Assembly (NCBI GenBank): GCA_903848935.1
Contig: CAINHO010000009.1
Location: forward strand, 1 to 61,360
DNA from: an uncultured Pseudomonadota bacterium
Lineage (GTDB): Bacteria; Pseudomonadota; Gammaproteobacteria; Methylococcales; Methylomonadaceae
Direction of reading: 5' to 3'
DNA: 61,360 nucleotides
Shown here: in pieces, positions 52,607 to 60,925 of the stretch
Position numbering within the stretch: position 1 is the stretch's first letter
Layout of the letters: each line of letters opens with the position of its first letter
Made by a program: the position numbers and the translations under genes
The notes under the pieces: model-generated
What the model saw: only the letters and a program-made list of their open reading frames with translations
Database searches by the model: none
What the model was told of the DNA's origin: nothing

Positions 52607-52639
52607 CAAGGCTCTCCAAGTATTGTGCAATTACTTTTC
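52606..52639 (-). repeat. 34-bp direct repeat L (copy of mrdA 3' end)
   Basis: Matches 55753-55786 at 31 of 34 positions. On the minus strand it encodes KVIAQYLESL in frame, nearly the same as the C-terminal KVIEQYLESL of PBP2, then reads on through the rodA start to a TGA at rodA codons 3-4. It is the residue of the original mrdA-rodA junction. Confidence 0.88.
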
Positions 52640-52662
52640 ATTTAACCTCTGTAACTAATAAA

Positions 52663-52824
52663 TCAAACCGAAACATCCAACTTCCCCGAAAATTCATGTG
52701 CATCTAATTCGGCTAATTGGGTTCTAACACGTTGACGCAATGCTTTGGCAGGATTCAAAACATAATCTTCGTAATCGGCGTGGTCTGGATTTAATAGCAA
52801 AAATTTATGATTTTTATTATTCAC
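52663..52824 (-). CDS. Small unknown protein (53 aa)
   Basis: A GTG-started 53-residue frame whose start overlaps the stop of the preceding gene; GAGAA lies about 5 bases before the GTG. The translation has a protein-like, non-repetitive composition (LLLNPDHADYEDYVLNPAKAL, RQRVRTQLAEL, HEFSGKLDVSV by parts) and no membrane segment. I cannot name the family. The overlap with its upstream neighbour suggests coupling. It ends 24 bases before repeat L, so it is the last gene of the inserted segment. Confidence 0.5.
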   Translation of the reverse strand: MNNKNHKFLLLNPDHADYEDYVLNPAKALRQRVRTQLAELDAHEFSGKLDVSV

Positions 52825-53338
52825 GAATTTCTCGAAAAAATTTACGCCAACTAAATGGAATCCAATATAAAAAATCTGACTCTAATTTCAAATCACTTTT
52901 TGAACATTCAATAAGACTATCAAGACATTTTTTGGCTATTTCATGGTTTTTATCCAAGTAATTGACATAGTCATCGCCATATTCTGGAAAAAAATCTATT
53001 TCCTTACTTTTGAATTCATTGAGTACCATAACGGCATCTTTGGAAAGTAAAAACGTGCCTTTATTTATTTCTTTTTGTATTTTCAAATGAGATTCCGAAA
53101 ATTGTCCACCCAATATGTTTCTACGCTGCGAATCATCTGGATGTTCAACAATCGAATTATAATTAGCCTCGTAATAGTGAACTAAATCAGAGAAGGAATC
53201 TATCAAGTTTCGATACACATTAACTTTCAATTCCCACCATTTTTTTGCCCGGTGGTCTCTTGTAGTTAGCCAAGATGAAAATAACCCCGCAGTCAAACCA
53301 ACGGCAGCAAGTTTTATTAGTTCAAAACTAATGTCCAT
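52817..53338 (-). CDS. Membrane-anchored hypothetical protein (173 aa)
   Basis: Not recognised. One N-terminal transmembrane helix (about residues 7-26, IKLAAVGLTAGLFSSWL) is followed by a basic TTRDHRAKKWWELK segment and a long helical, charged cytoplasmic part, ending with aromatic and basic residues (YWIPFSWRKFFREIRE). The layout (short anchor, then a helix-rich domain with KxxVYRNLIDSFSDLVHYYE) resembles many accessory proteins of unknown role near defence genes. A GGA ribosome site precedes the ATG. It lies 27 bases after the Sel1 lipoprotein gene and overlaps the 53-residue ORF by 8 bp. Confidence 0.7.
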   Translation of the reverse strand: MDISFELIKLAAVGLTAGLFSSWLTTRDHRAKKWWELKVNVYRNLIDSFSDLVHYYEANYNSIVEHPDDSQRRNILGGQFSESHLKIQKEINKGTFLLSKDAVMVLNEFKSKEIDFFPEYGDDYVNYLDKNHEIAKKCLDSLIECSKSDLKLESDFLYWIPFSWRKFFREIRE

Positions 53339-53365
53339 TTATATTCCTTTTTAATAATAAAAATT

Positions 53366-54751
53366 TCAATACCGTTTCAATGCTTCTTCGGCTTGTGAAT
53401 CCTGTTCAATACAAGATTTAATCATTGCAAATCCATATTCCATCACAGTTTCTTTACATCTTGAAAAGGATTTATTTTTGCTATATTCCATAGCCAGCAT
53501 GGTGTTAAACGCTTCTAAATCTTGATCAACGCAGGCTTTTACCATTGCTGCACCATGCTGTCCCATAGTATTTTGACAACGCGCAATAATCTCCGTCATA
53601 AGTCCATTTTTCGATTTATTCTGCGGTTTTTTTGAGAATTCTCTGCTGATTTTTTCGCCTTTTATTTTCAATAAAATTTCTTTTGCATCTTGATACCCTT
53701 GTTGGGCAGATTTTGTAAACCAATAAATTGCCTGATCCGTATTTTTTTCAATGTTTTCTCCGTTTAAATATTTTTTTCCAAGTGTAAATTGAGCATCAGG
53801 ATCACCGTTATCTGCTGCTTTTCGATACCAATACAGTGCTTTTTTAGTATCTTTTGGTTGCAGGAAGCTCTCGCAATAGCTCGCTAACATAAGCTGAGCA
53901 TCTACATTGCCTTGTTCTGCCGCTTTAGTGTACCAATAGACGGCTTTTTTCTGATCTTTTTGGATGTCGTAGTGTAGTGCTAATTTGAGTTGTTCGTCGG
54001 ATGTTGTTGGGTTTTCAGATGTACTTTGAACCTTATCTGTTACGGAAGTTACATCATCGTCGTCATATTTACATAAATCTTTAGCATCTTTTGAAAAAAC
54101 CAACTCAAAATCACTATAAACCCAATGAGAGCCACCTTCGTCTATTTGCCTCGCCAATACAGTTCGTTTAGCTGGATGTTTCAATTCATACCCGAAAATT
54201 GAACCTTCCTGACATACTTTCTGGTAAGTAATACCTACTGCACTCATTGATTTTTCTGCATCAAATGAACAGTTTTCATATAAAGAACCCATACATCGAT
54301 TAAGATTAGAAGATATTCCGTTTTCGCCTACGGATAATAATATCGATTCAACTCCAAGTGCAGATTGATTTTCAGTAGAATAAGTTACAACCCAAGGCAT
54401 TTCCTCTTTGGTTTTTTTCAAAACAGATGCAGGTGTACCCATAACATTGATTCTCATTAGTCCATGCCTACGAAAGAATTTTGTTTTTTCTTCTTTTTTA
54501 AAGCCATCTGTTAACCAACTGATTGGTGAGTCCAATCGATAATCCCAGCTTATAGAATCCATATTTTTATCTGGCATGAACAAAAGGATTGCTTCGCCTA
54601 ATTCAAACGAGCGATAACCGTTAAGTGTTTCATTGTTAGTTGTACCGCGAATTATCTCGGCAGGTTTTACTGCTGAATCTGAAACACCGCCGCAGGCAGA
54701 AAGAGATAAGATGCTCAAAAGTGTGAAGAGAAAAAATCTGTTTTTACTCAT
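53366..54751 (-). CDS. Sel1-repeat lipoprotein
   Basis: A 461-residue lipoprotein with a signal peptide ending in the lipobox LSAC (Cys about 20). Residues 25-240 are a domain I do not recognise, with several cysteines. Residues about 250-365 hold three Sel1-like repeats (AVYWYTKAAEQGNVDAQLML, ALYWYRKAADNGDPDAQFTLG, AIYWFTKSAQQGYQDAK), which act as protein-binding scaffolds. The C-terminus has a duplicated motif of about 30 residues: RCQNTMGQHGAAMVKACVDQD and RCKETVMEYGFAMIKSCIEQD. Low GC and gene position mark it as cargo of the inserted segment. Membrane side (outer or inner leaflet) is unknown. Confidence 0.82.
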   Translation of the reverse strand: MSKNRFFLFTLLSILSLSACGGVSDSAVKPAEIIRGTTNNETLNGYRSFELGEAILLFMPDKNMDSISWDYRLDSPISWLTDGFKKEEKTKFFRRHGLMRINVMGTPASVLKKTKEEMPWVVTYSTENQSALGVESILLSVGENGISSNLNRCMGSLYENCSFDAEKSMSAVGITYQKVCQEGSIFGYELKHPAKRTVLARQIDEGGSHWVYSDFELVFSKDAKDLCKYDDDDVTSVTDKVQSTSENPTTSDEQLKLALHYDIQKDQKKAVYWYTKAAEQGNVDAQLMLASYCESFLQPKDTKKALYWYRKAADNGDPDAQFTLGKKYLNGENIEKNTDQAIYWFTKSAQQGYQDAKEILLKIKGEKISREFSKKPQNKSKNGLMTEIIARCQNTMGQHGAAMVKACVDQDLEAFNTMLAMEYSKNKSFSRCKETVMEYGFAMIKSCIEQDSQAEEALKRY

Positions 54752-54866
54752 GAGGTTGCTCCGTTTTTTATTTTTCGAGTGAGAGGTCGTTTAGCATTTT
54801 GTGATATTCAATTATTTAGCTGGCAAAGTTTTTAGTGGTGTAATTTGCAACTGAAAGCCCAATAAT

Positions 54867-54971
54867 TTAGTTAGATGAAACATCTCTATCAAAACTGGGT
54901 TTTTCATTCACGATAATCACGCGACTTTGCGCGGCACGAGCGCGAAGCGTGTCGATATTGAGTGTGGTCAT
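54867..54971 (-). CDS. Small ORF after repL (34 aa)
   Basis: An ATG two bases after the RepL-like stop opens a 34-residue frame (MTTLNIDTLRARAAQ, RVIIVNEKPSFDRD). Arg/Ala-rich start and GC-richer codons differ from the flanking AT-rich DNA. It may be a coupled small protein or the truncated front of a longer gene. Nothing else is seen in the remaining interval up to the Sel1 gene. Confidence 0.3.
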   Translation of the reverse strand: MTTLNIDTLRARAAQSRVIIVNEKPSFDRDVSSN

Positions 54972-54973
54972 GA

Positions 54974-55495
54974 TTAGTAAGGCATATCGTCTTCGGTGAA
55001 GTCTGGTTCAACTTCGGGGGCAAGTGGATTATTGAATTCCCGAACCTTTTGCATATCGACGATTTTTTGTGAAAGGACGCGCTCTTTTTCGATTTCCATA
55101 TTAGAAACTTTTCCTTTCCAACCGTAATCGGAATTAAGTTTGTAAGCCGTTGTCGTGCCTTCTTTAACTTTGAGAATAATGCCTTTAGAAACCAGTAATT
55201 TCATAGCTTTACTAACGTCTGGCTGGTGCATATCCAACCGAGTGGCAATTTCTTTTTGCTTAGTTGTAATGTAGTTTTCAAACTCTAGTTCAGATAACAA
55301 AATCATCCAGACCCGTAACGTTTGCCCTGTAATTTCTTTATCTTCCGCAATTGTCGCCAATGAATCTTGAAAAGTCATATACCACCGATTACCTTTAATT
55401 TTCTGTTTAGGGTAAGCGATATAAACAAAAAAACCTTCTTTAATATCGCCCGTTTTTTCGTTTTTTGTTTGAACCGTGTCGTGCTTTATATCCAT
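54974..55495 (-). CDS. RepL-like plasmid replication protein / winged-helix protein
   Basis: A 173-residue DNA-binding protein. The central part (about 37-128) reads NRWYMTFQDSLATIAEDKEITGQTLRVWMILLSELEFENYI, TTKQKEIATRLDMHQPDVSKAMKLLVSKGIILKV (by parts), and YKLNSDYGWKG: a winged helix with a helix-turn-helix at KEIATRLDMHQPDVSKAM. This is the pattern of replication/maintenance proteins of the RepL type carried by small plasmids; a MarR-like regulator is the alternative. Palindromic AT-rich DNA lies directly upstream. It is the first gene of the inserted segment, which supports a plasmid origin. Confidence 0.7.
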   Translation of the reverse strand: MDIKHDTVQTKNEKTGDIKEGFFVYIAYPKQKIKGNRWYMTFQDSLATIAEDKEITGQTLRVWMILLSELEFENYITTKQKEIATRLDMHQPDVSKAMKLLVSKGIILKVKEGTTTAYKLNSDYGWKGKVSNMEIEKERVLSQKIVDMQKVREFNNPLAPEVEPDFTEDDMPY

Positions 55496-55521
55496 GTTTT
55501 ACCCCCAAATTCCTACTAAAA

Positions 55522-55564
55522 AATATAGACTATACACTATATTAGATAGGATATAGCCTATATT
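55522..55564. repeat. AT-rich inverted repeat upstream of repL
   Basis: AATATAGACTATA (55522-55534) and TATAGCCTATATT (55552-55564) are complementary at 12 of 13 positions; the arms contain smaller TATAG/CTATA palindromes repeated through the spacer. It lies 27-69 bases before the repL start and could be its operator or an origin of replication. Confidence 0.6.
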
Positions 55565-55623
55565 TTCAATTTTACAAGCCACGACCGGCGTGACTTACAG
55601 AAGGGGCTTTATGTTATGCACCA

Positions 55624-55639
55624 GATTAGCGTGCTAATC
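55624..55639. repeat. Short perfect palindrome in repL upstream region
   Basis: GATTAGC (55624-55630) and GCTAATC (55633-55639) with a 2-base centre. It lies between the repL control region and the mrdA end. Function unknown; protein-binding site possible. Confidence 0.4.
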
Positions 55640-55739
55640 GTTCCTTGCTCTAAGCTCGTAATCACGAATTTAGCGCATTAAAACTAAATCTCAAACAAAA
55701 TATCTAGCATTTTTGTAAGCGTTGTTGCTATTGATAACA

Positions 55740-57587
55740 CTAGCGCAGTGCTTCAAGACTCTCCAAGTATTGTTCAATCACTTTTCCTGCAATTGGCGCA
55801 GCAACTGAACCACCATGACCGCCATTTTCGACAATTACTGCGACGGCAATTTTCGGATTTTCAGCAGGTGCAAACGCAATAAAAAGCGCGTGGTCGCGCA
55901 GTTTGAAATCAATGGCATTTTCGTTGTATTTTGCCTCTTGTTTGATGTTGAAAACCTGCGCGGTACCAGTTTTCCCAGCGATATGATAAGTAATGTGTTT
56001 GCCGATATTTTTCGCGGTACCGTGCGCGGCATGCACGACATTGACCATTGCGTCCGTAATATGCTGCACATTCGCGGCTTTCAGCGGAATCACTTTTGCG
56101 TCTGTTTTTGCATTTAATTGCGTTTCAGTTGCCGAGACCATTTTATCGACCAAAAACGGCGTAACCACTTTGCCACCATTGGCTAATGTCGCCGTCGCTC
56201 GCGCCAATTGAATTGGTGTGACTTGCAAATAACCTTGCCCAATACCGGTAATCAAGGTTTCACCAGGATACCAGGCTTGATTTTTTTGCTGTTGTTTCCA
56301 TTCGCGTGACGGCAACAAACCTGTTTTTTCACCAACTAAATCAATGCCCGTTTTTTCGCCAAAACCAAATTGCTGTAAAAAACGGTGCATATTGTCGATG
56401 CCCAAAACCGATGCGAGGCTGTAAAAATACACGTCGCACGATTCGGTAATCGCGTCACTCATGCTGACCGCGCCATGACCACCGTGTTTCCAATCGCGGT
56501 ATTTGTGCGGCACATTCGGTAACTGATAATAACCAGGGCAAAAATGTTTTTGTTCAAAACCAATCGCGTTATATTCCAAACCGGCTAATGCCACAAATGG
56601 CTTCATGGTTGAACCCGGTGGATATAAACCGCGTAATGCACGATTGTAAAGTGGCTGATTTTCAGACGATTGCAACGCTTGATAAGCGTCATAATCGATC
56701 CCGACGACAAAGGGATTTGGATCAAAACCTGGACGACTTGAAAAAACTAACACGCCGCCTGTTTGCACATCGAGTGCGACAACAGCACCGTTATAACCTT
56801 CAAGTGCGTCATATGCGGTTTTTTGCAAATCAATATCGAGCGTCAAATATAAATTCGCGCCAGCCACTGGCGGCACGGTGTTAAAGGTATTGATGGCGCG
56901 AGATTGGACGTTGGTTTCCATTTCGGCATAACCTGTTTTGCCATGCAGTTGGGTTTCGTAAAAACTTTCGATGCCTAATTTTCCAACATGACTTGAGCCG
57001 CGATATTCCGACATTGGTAGCGTTTTCATTTCAGCTTCATTGATACGACTGACATAACCGACCACATGAGCCGCCAAATCACTATAAGGATAATGACGAA
57101 CGAGGCGCGACTGAATATCAACACCTGTAAAATACGGACGTTGGACGGCGAATTTTGCAATTTCTTCGTCGGTCATACTCAGCAACAACGGCGTGCTGAT
57201 AAACCGTTTTTGACGTTTGCGTTGCTTTTGGAATTGTTCGATTTTTTCGTTGGGAATGTTGAGCAATTCTTGTAATCGCGCCAATGTACCGTCTAAATCG
57301 CTGATTTGTTCGGGAATCAATTCGAGGCTAAACGATTGTGTATTTTCGGCGAGAACTTTGCCGTTGCGGTCATAAATCATGCCGCGTGTCGGCACGAGTG
57401 GTTGAATTTTGACGCTATTTTCTTTGGCTAGTGTGGCGTAATGTTCGTGTCCAACAATTTGCAAATAAACCAAGCGAACACCTAGCCCAATCGTTAGTAC
57501 GACAACAATACAAAAAGCGGCGATGATGCGATGAACAAAAACTTGGTTTTCGACAGAGTTGTCTTTGAGAGTGTAGAGGCGTGGCAT
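55740..57587 (-). CDS. mrdA: Penicillin-binding protein 2 (transpeptidase)
   Basis: PBP2 is the rod-complex D,D-transpeptidase working with RodA. The 615-residue protein has one N-terminal transmembrane helix (about 22-45), a pedestal domain, and the transpeptidase domain with STMK (in PPGSTMKPF), SCD (in TESCDVYFY) and KTGT (in AGKTGTAQVF), all intact. Its last residues EALR and the stop are provided by the inserted segment; the original end is preserved in repeat L next to rodA, reading ESLDAN. It starts 3 bases after mreD. The inserted segment likely separates transcription or at least translational coupling of mrdA and rodA. Confidence 0.95.
   Translation of the reverse strand: MPRLYTLKDNSVENQVFVHRIIAAFCIVVVLTIGLGVRLVYLQIVGHEHYATLAKENSVKIQPLVPTRGMIYDRNGKVLAENTQSFSLELIPEQISDLDGTLARLQELLNIPNEKIEQFQKQRKRQKRFISTPLLLSMTDEEIAKFAVQRPYFTGVDIQSRLVRHYPYSDLAAHVVGYVSRINEAEMKTLPMSEYRGSSHVGKLGIESFYETQLHGKTGYAEMETNVQSRAINTFNTVPPVAGANLYLTLDIDLQKTAYDALEGYNGAVVALDVQTGGVLVFSSRPGFDPNPFVVGIDYDAYQALQSSENQPLYNRALRGLYPPGSTMKPFVALAGLEYNAIGFEQKHFCPGYYQLPNVPHKYRDWKHGGHGAVSMSDAITESCDVYFYSLASVLGIDNMHRFLQQFGFGEKTGIDLVGEKTGLLPSREWKQQQKNQAWYPGETLITGIGQGYLQVTPIQLARATATLANGGKVVTPFLVDKMVSATETQLNAKTDAKVIPLKAANVQHITDAMVNVVHAAHGTAKNIGKHITYHIAGKTGTAQVFNIKQEAKYNENAIDFKLRDHALFIAFAPAENPKIAVAVIVENGGHGGSVAAPIAGKVIEQYLESLEALR
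55753..55786 (-). repeat. 34-bp direct repeat R (within mrdA 3' end)
   Basis: Partner of 52606-52639, 31 of 34 identical. It lies in the mrdA coding sequence (codons for GKVIEQYLESL). The unique side toward 55752 gives the current stop codon. Differences between the copies suggest that the incoming DNA carried its own version of the sequence, or that the duplication is old. Confidence 0.88.
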
Positions 57588-57590
57588 GAA

Positions 57591-58061
57591 TTAGAAGCGA
57601 CGAACAAACCGCATAACGTGATAAACAATAAACCAGCTTGCCGTACCGCTCAAAACGGGCAACCAAAACGTGCCGTGTAATTGGGCGGGAGCTTTGAGAT
57701 TTTCAAACCAAAACAAAAGCAATTGCGAAATCAACAAACAACCAAATACAAACGCGCTTTGTTGAGGCAAGGGAAATTGGCGTAATTGCCGATGCCAAAT
57801 CAGCACCATGTAAATAATCAGCGAATACGACAGCGCATATTGTCCGAATAATCGCCCCATCAAAACGTCAGTCAAAATACCAAAAAACCAAGCGTAACTA
57901 ATGCCGACCTTTTCGGGAATCGCTAAACTCCAATAAATCAACACCAACAAAACCCAATCGGGATTTAACAATGCAAGACTTTCAGGCAATGGCGCGATGC
58001 GTAAACACATGGCGATAATGAGCGTCACGAAAATGCGGACGCTGTTGTGGTCGTTATTCAT
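57591..58061 (-). CDS. mreD: Rod shape-determining protein MreD
   Basis: A 156-residue inner-membrane protein with five or six predicted transmembrane helices, fitting MreD in size and position between mreC and mrdA. Recognisable elements are LPESLALLNPDWVLLVLIYWSLAIPEKVGISYAWFFGILTDVLMG (motifs PDWVLLVLIYW and GILTDVL-GRLFGQYAL), typical of the family. It is part of the elongasome and connects MreC to PBP2/RodA. Its start overlaps the mreC end by 8 bp and its stop lies 3 bases before mrdA, indicating coupled translation. Confidence 0.93.
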   Translation of the reverse strand: MNNDHNSVRIFVTLIIAMCLRIAPLPESLALLNPDWVLLVLIYWSLAIPEKVGISYAWFFGILTDVLMGRLFGQYALSYSLIIYMVLIWHRQLRQFPLPQQSAFVFGCLLISQLLLFWFENLKAPAQLHGTFWLPVLSGTASWFIVYHVMRFVRRF

Positions 58062-58890
58062 GTGGCGCGGGAGTTTTAATCGCAGGTGTCGTCAATGGAA
58101 TCGGTGTGTTGTTCGTCCACACAATCAATAATTCACGATTACGATCGAGCATCGCTTTCGGTGTAGCCGTAATGTGGGTGATAGATTTATTCGACGTCTG
58201 CGGAAAATCATCAACCACCGCGACAGGATAACCCGCTGGAAATGTGCCACCTAAACCCGAAGTAATCAGCAAATCACCGGCTTGAATATCGGCGTTATTC
58301 GGCAAATATGGCAGATTAAGTTGATTTGAAATGCCGCTACCGACCGCAATGGTGAGTAAACCATTTCGATTCACTTGCACAGGAATCGCGTGATTAGGAT
58401 CGGTAATTAACATGATTTCAGAGGTGAATGGCAACGCCCGAAACACTTGTCCAACCACGCCATTGGAATCTAAAACAGGCTGTTGTTGATGCACACCAAA
58501 ACGAGTGCCTTTGTTCACCACCATAATATGTTCGTAAGGCGCGAGGTTTATCGACAACAATTCGGCAATTAAAACCTGTTCGCCGAGCTTGAACGAATTT
58601 TCCAACAAGGCGCGAAGGCGGATATTTTCTTTTTCGAGGGCTTCAAATTTGAGTAATTGCGTTTTGTTAATAAGTTGCTCTTCACGCAAAGTCGTATTTT
58701 CAGTTTTGAGTGTATCGTAACTGTTCAAAGCAGAAGAAGCGTTTTTAAACAAACTAATCGGTAAATCGACAAGATATTTCAGTGGGTCTGTGATGATTGA
58801 CAATGTGGCGCGAACGGGCATCAAGCGTTCACTTCGGTATTCGGTAATTAACAAGGCGACCGCTGCAAGAATTGCAATCAACAAACGCAC
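58054..58890 (-). CDS. mreC: Rod shape-determining protein MreC; start codon uncertain
   Basis: MreC is the periplasmic scaffold of the elongasome. Visible are an N-terminal transmembrane helix (LLIAILAAVALLITEYR), a coiled coil (about 50-95) and the beta-domain with LLITSGLGGTFPAGYPVAVV. The first standard start is GTG at 58890, without a ribosome site. However, the open frame continues upstream as IKLLFATGSSINVRLL, which aligns position by position with the E. coli start MKPIFSRGPSLQIRL. The codon at the Met position (58924-58926) is ATC, with AGG eight bases before it. True translation may begin there. It precedes mreD (8 bp overlap) and follows mreB by 70 bp. Confidence 0.9.
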   Translation of the reverse strand: MRLLIAILAAVALLITEYRSERLMPVRATLSIITDPLKYLVDLPISLFKNASSALNSYDTLKTENTTLREEQLINKTQLLKFEALEKENIRLRALLENSFKLGEQVLIAELLSINLAPYEHIMVVNKGTRFGVHQQQPVLDSNGVVGQVFRALPFTSEIMLITDPNHAIPVQVNRNGLLTIAVGSGISNQLNLPYLPNNADIQAGDLLITSGLGGTFPAGYPVAVVDDFPQTSNKSITHITATPKAMLDRNRELLIVWTNNTPIPLTTPAIKTPAPHE

Positions 58891-58960
58891 GTTAATCGAT
58901 GAACCGGTCGCAAATAAGAGTTTGATAACAAAAGCCTGTGGACGTTGGGGGAAGGCAAAA

Positions 58961-60040
<1,080 letters not shown>

Positions 60041-60135
60041 TTACTTTAGCAATCAAGCACATACTTGAGCAAGCGATAAAGTGCAGGTAATATGATAATA
60101 CAAAATTCAAAATTTTTTCAGTGGAGTTAGCGAGA

Positions 60136-60420
60136 ATGTTGTCAGCAACAGAAGTAAAAAAAATAGCGTATTTAGCGCGATTGGGAATTGAAGAACAAAA
60201 TGTGGCGGCTTACGCGACTGATTTGAACGGCATTTTAACGTTAATGACCCAAATGAGCGAATTAAACACCGAAGGCGTTAAGCCGATGGCGCATCCGATG
60301 GATCAGGTACAACGATTGCGTGCCGACATTGTTACAGAAACGAATCAGCGTGATTATTTTCAAAGCGTCGCACCACAAACCGAGAGCGGACTATATTTAG
60401 TACCCAAAGTCATTGAATAA
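60136..60420 (+). CDS. gatC: Asp/Glu-tRNA amidotransferase subunit GatC
   Basis: A 94-residue GatC, the small subunit that joins GatA and GatB in the amidotransferase converting Glu-tRNA(Gln) or Asp-tRNA(Asn) to the amide. Family motifs: VKKIAYLARLGI, YATDLNGILTLMTQMSELNTEGVKPMAHPMD (motifs LNxIL and GVxPMAHP), LRADIVTE and GLYLVPKVIE. The ATG at 60136 has GGAG nine bases upstream; a GTG at 60121 is less likely. gatA and gatB do not follow, unlike the common gatCAB order. Candidate promoter elements TTGAGC (60067) and TAATAT (60090), 17 bp apart, lie upstream. Confidence 0.94.
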   Translation: MLSATEVKKIAYLARLGIEEQNVAAYATDLNGILTLMTQMSELNTEGVKPMAHPMDQVQRLRADIVTETNQRDYFQSVAPQTESGLYLVPKVIE

Positions 60421-60497
60421 ATTTTCATAATTGATTGATTTTATTTTTATTTATGTTCCTTAACGACAATAAAAAGTTAAAAATTTTCAATTAACAT

Positions 60498-60526
60498 TTG
60501 ACAATAATTTGATTAGAAATAATAAT
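60498..60526 (+). promoter_or_regulatory. Promoter of tRNA-Arg/tRNA-Asn unit
   Basis: TTGACA (60498-60503), a 17-bp spacer, then AATAAT (60521-60526): a perfect -35 and a one-mismatch -10. The tRNA-Arg gene starts 15 bases after the -10. Confidence 0.85.
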
Positions 60527-60540
60527 AGCCGCTCTACAAC

Positions 60541-60617
60541 GCGCTCGTGGCTCAGCTGGATAGAGTAATCGGCTACGAACCGATTGGTCGGGAGTTCGAA
60601 TCTCTCCGAGCGCACCA
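60541..60617 (+). tRNA. tRNA-Arg (anticodon ACG)
   Basis: A full 77-base cloverleaf with encoded CCA: acceptor GCGCTCG pairs with CGAGCGC, anticodon stem ATCGG/CCGAT with loop CTACGAA (anticodon ACG), T-loop TTCGAAT. Its A34 is the substrate of TadA, encoded at 34.8 kb. The extra unpaired-looking TGGAT D-loop is standard for tRNA-Arg. Confidence 0.97.
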
Positions 60618-60636
60618 TTTAGAACAAAAAGTTTAT

Positions 60637-60712
60637 TCCCCTGTAGCTCAGCCGGTAGAGCAAATGACTGTTAATCATTGGGTCGGCGGTTCGAATCCGT
60701 CCGGGGGAGCCA
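60637..60712 (+). tRNA. tRNA-Asn (anticodon GTT)
   Basis: A 76-base cloverleaf with encoded CCA: acceptor TCCCCTG pairs with CGGGGGA (one G-T pair), anticodon stem ATGA/TCAT with loop CTGTTAA (anticodon GTT), T-loop TTCGAAT. It follows tRNA-Arg by 19 bases and shares its promoter and terminator. Confidence 0.97.
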
Positions 60713-60714
60713 AA

Positions 60715-60753
60715 TAAAAAAGGACTTAGAATGAAATCTAAGTCCTTTTTTTT
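60715..60753 (+). terminator. Rho-independent terminator of tRNA unit
   Basis: A long stem, AAAAAAGGACTTAGA (60716-60730) with its complement (60737-60751), encloses a 6-base loop and is followed by T's. It ends the tRNA-Arg-tRNA-Asn transcript immediately after tRNA-Asn. The interval from here to 60925 contains no gene I can support. Confidence 0.92.
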
Positions 60754-60925
60754 GCCTAAAATAAAAATATCACAATTTTGTCGCAGTTGAAAATAAAATG
60801 CCGCAAAAAAAGCAACAAGTTATGATTGACGTGGGTGCAGACTTCGCCATTTTTTTGCACTCGATGCAATAGTGACGGGCAATTTTTCTTGCGCGTTGTT
60901 TTCAACCTGTAATGGTCAAATTTTT

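Larger units (their letters stand above)
52640..55752 (-). mobile_element. Putative integrated RepL-type replicon in the mrdA-rodA junction
   Basis: A 3.1 kb segment between imperfect 34-bp direct repeats splits mrdA from rodA. It encodes a RepL-like initiator with palindromic sequence upstream, a Sel1-repeat lipoprotein, a membrane-anchored protein and small ORFs, all on the minus strand. It has no integrase. The last codons of mrdA (EALR and stop) come from the segment. Integration of a small replicon by recombination with the mrdA end is inferred. Confidence 0.6.

Noticed and set aside
55660..55700. Possible dif/Xer site (ATTTAG...CTAAAT) near the mrdA end of the inserted segment
   Set aside because: Only 6-bp symmetry remains and the XerC/XerD half-sites do not match the known consensus well, so Xer-mediated integration is not supported.
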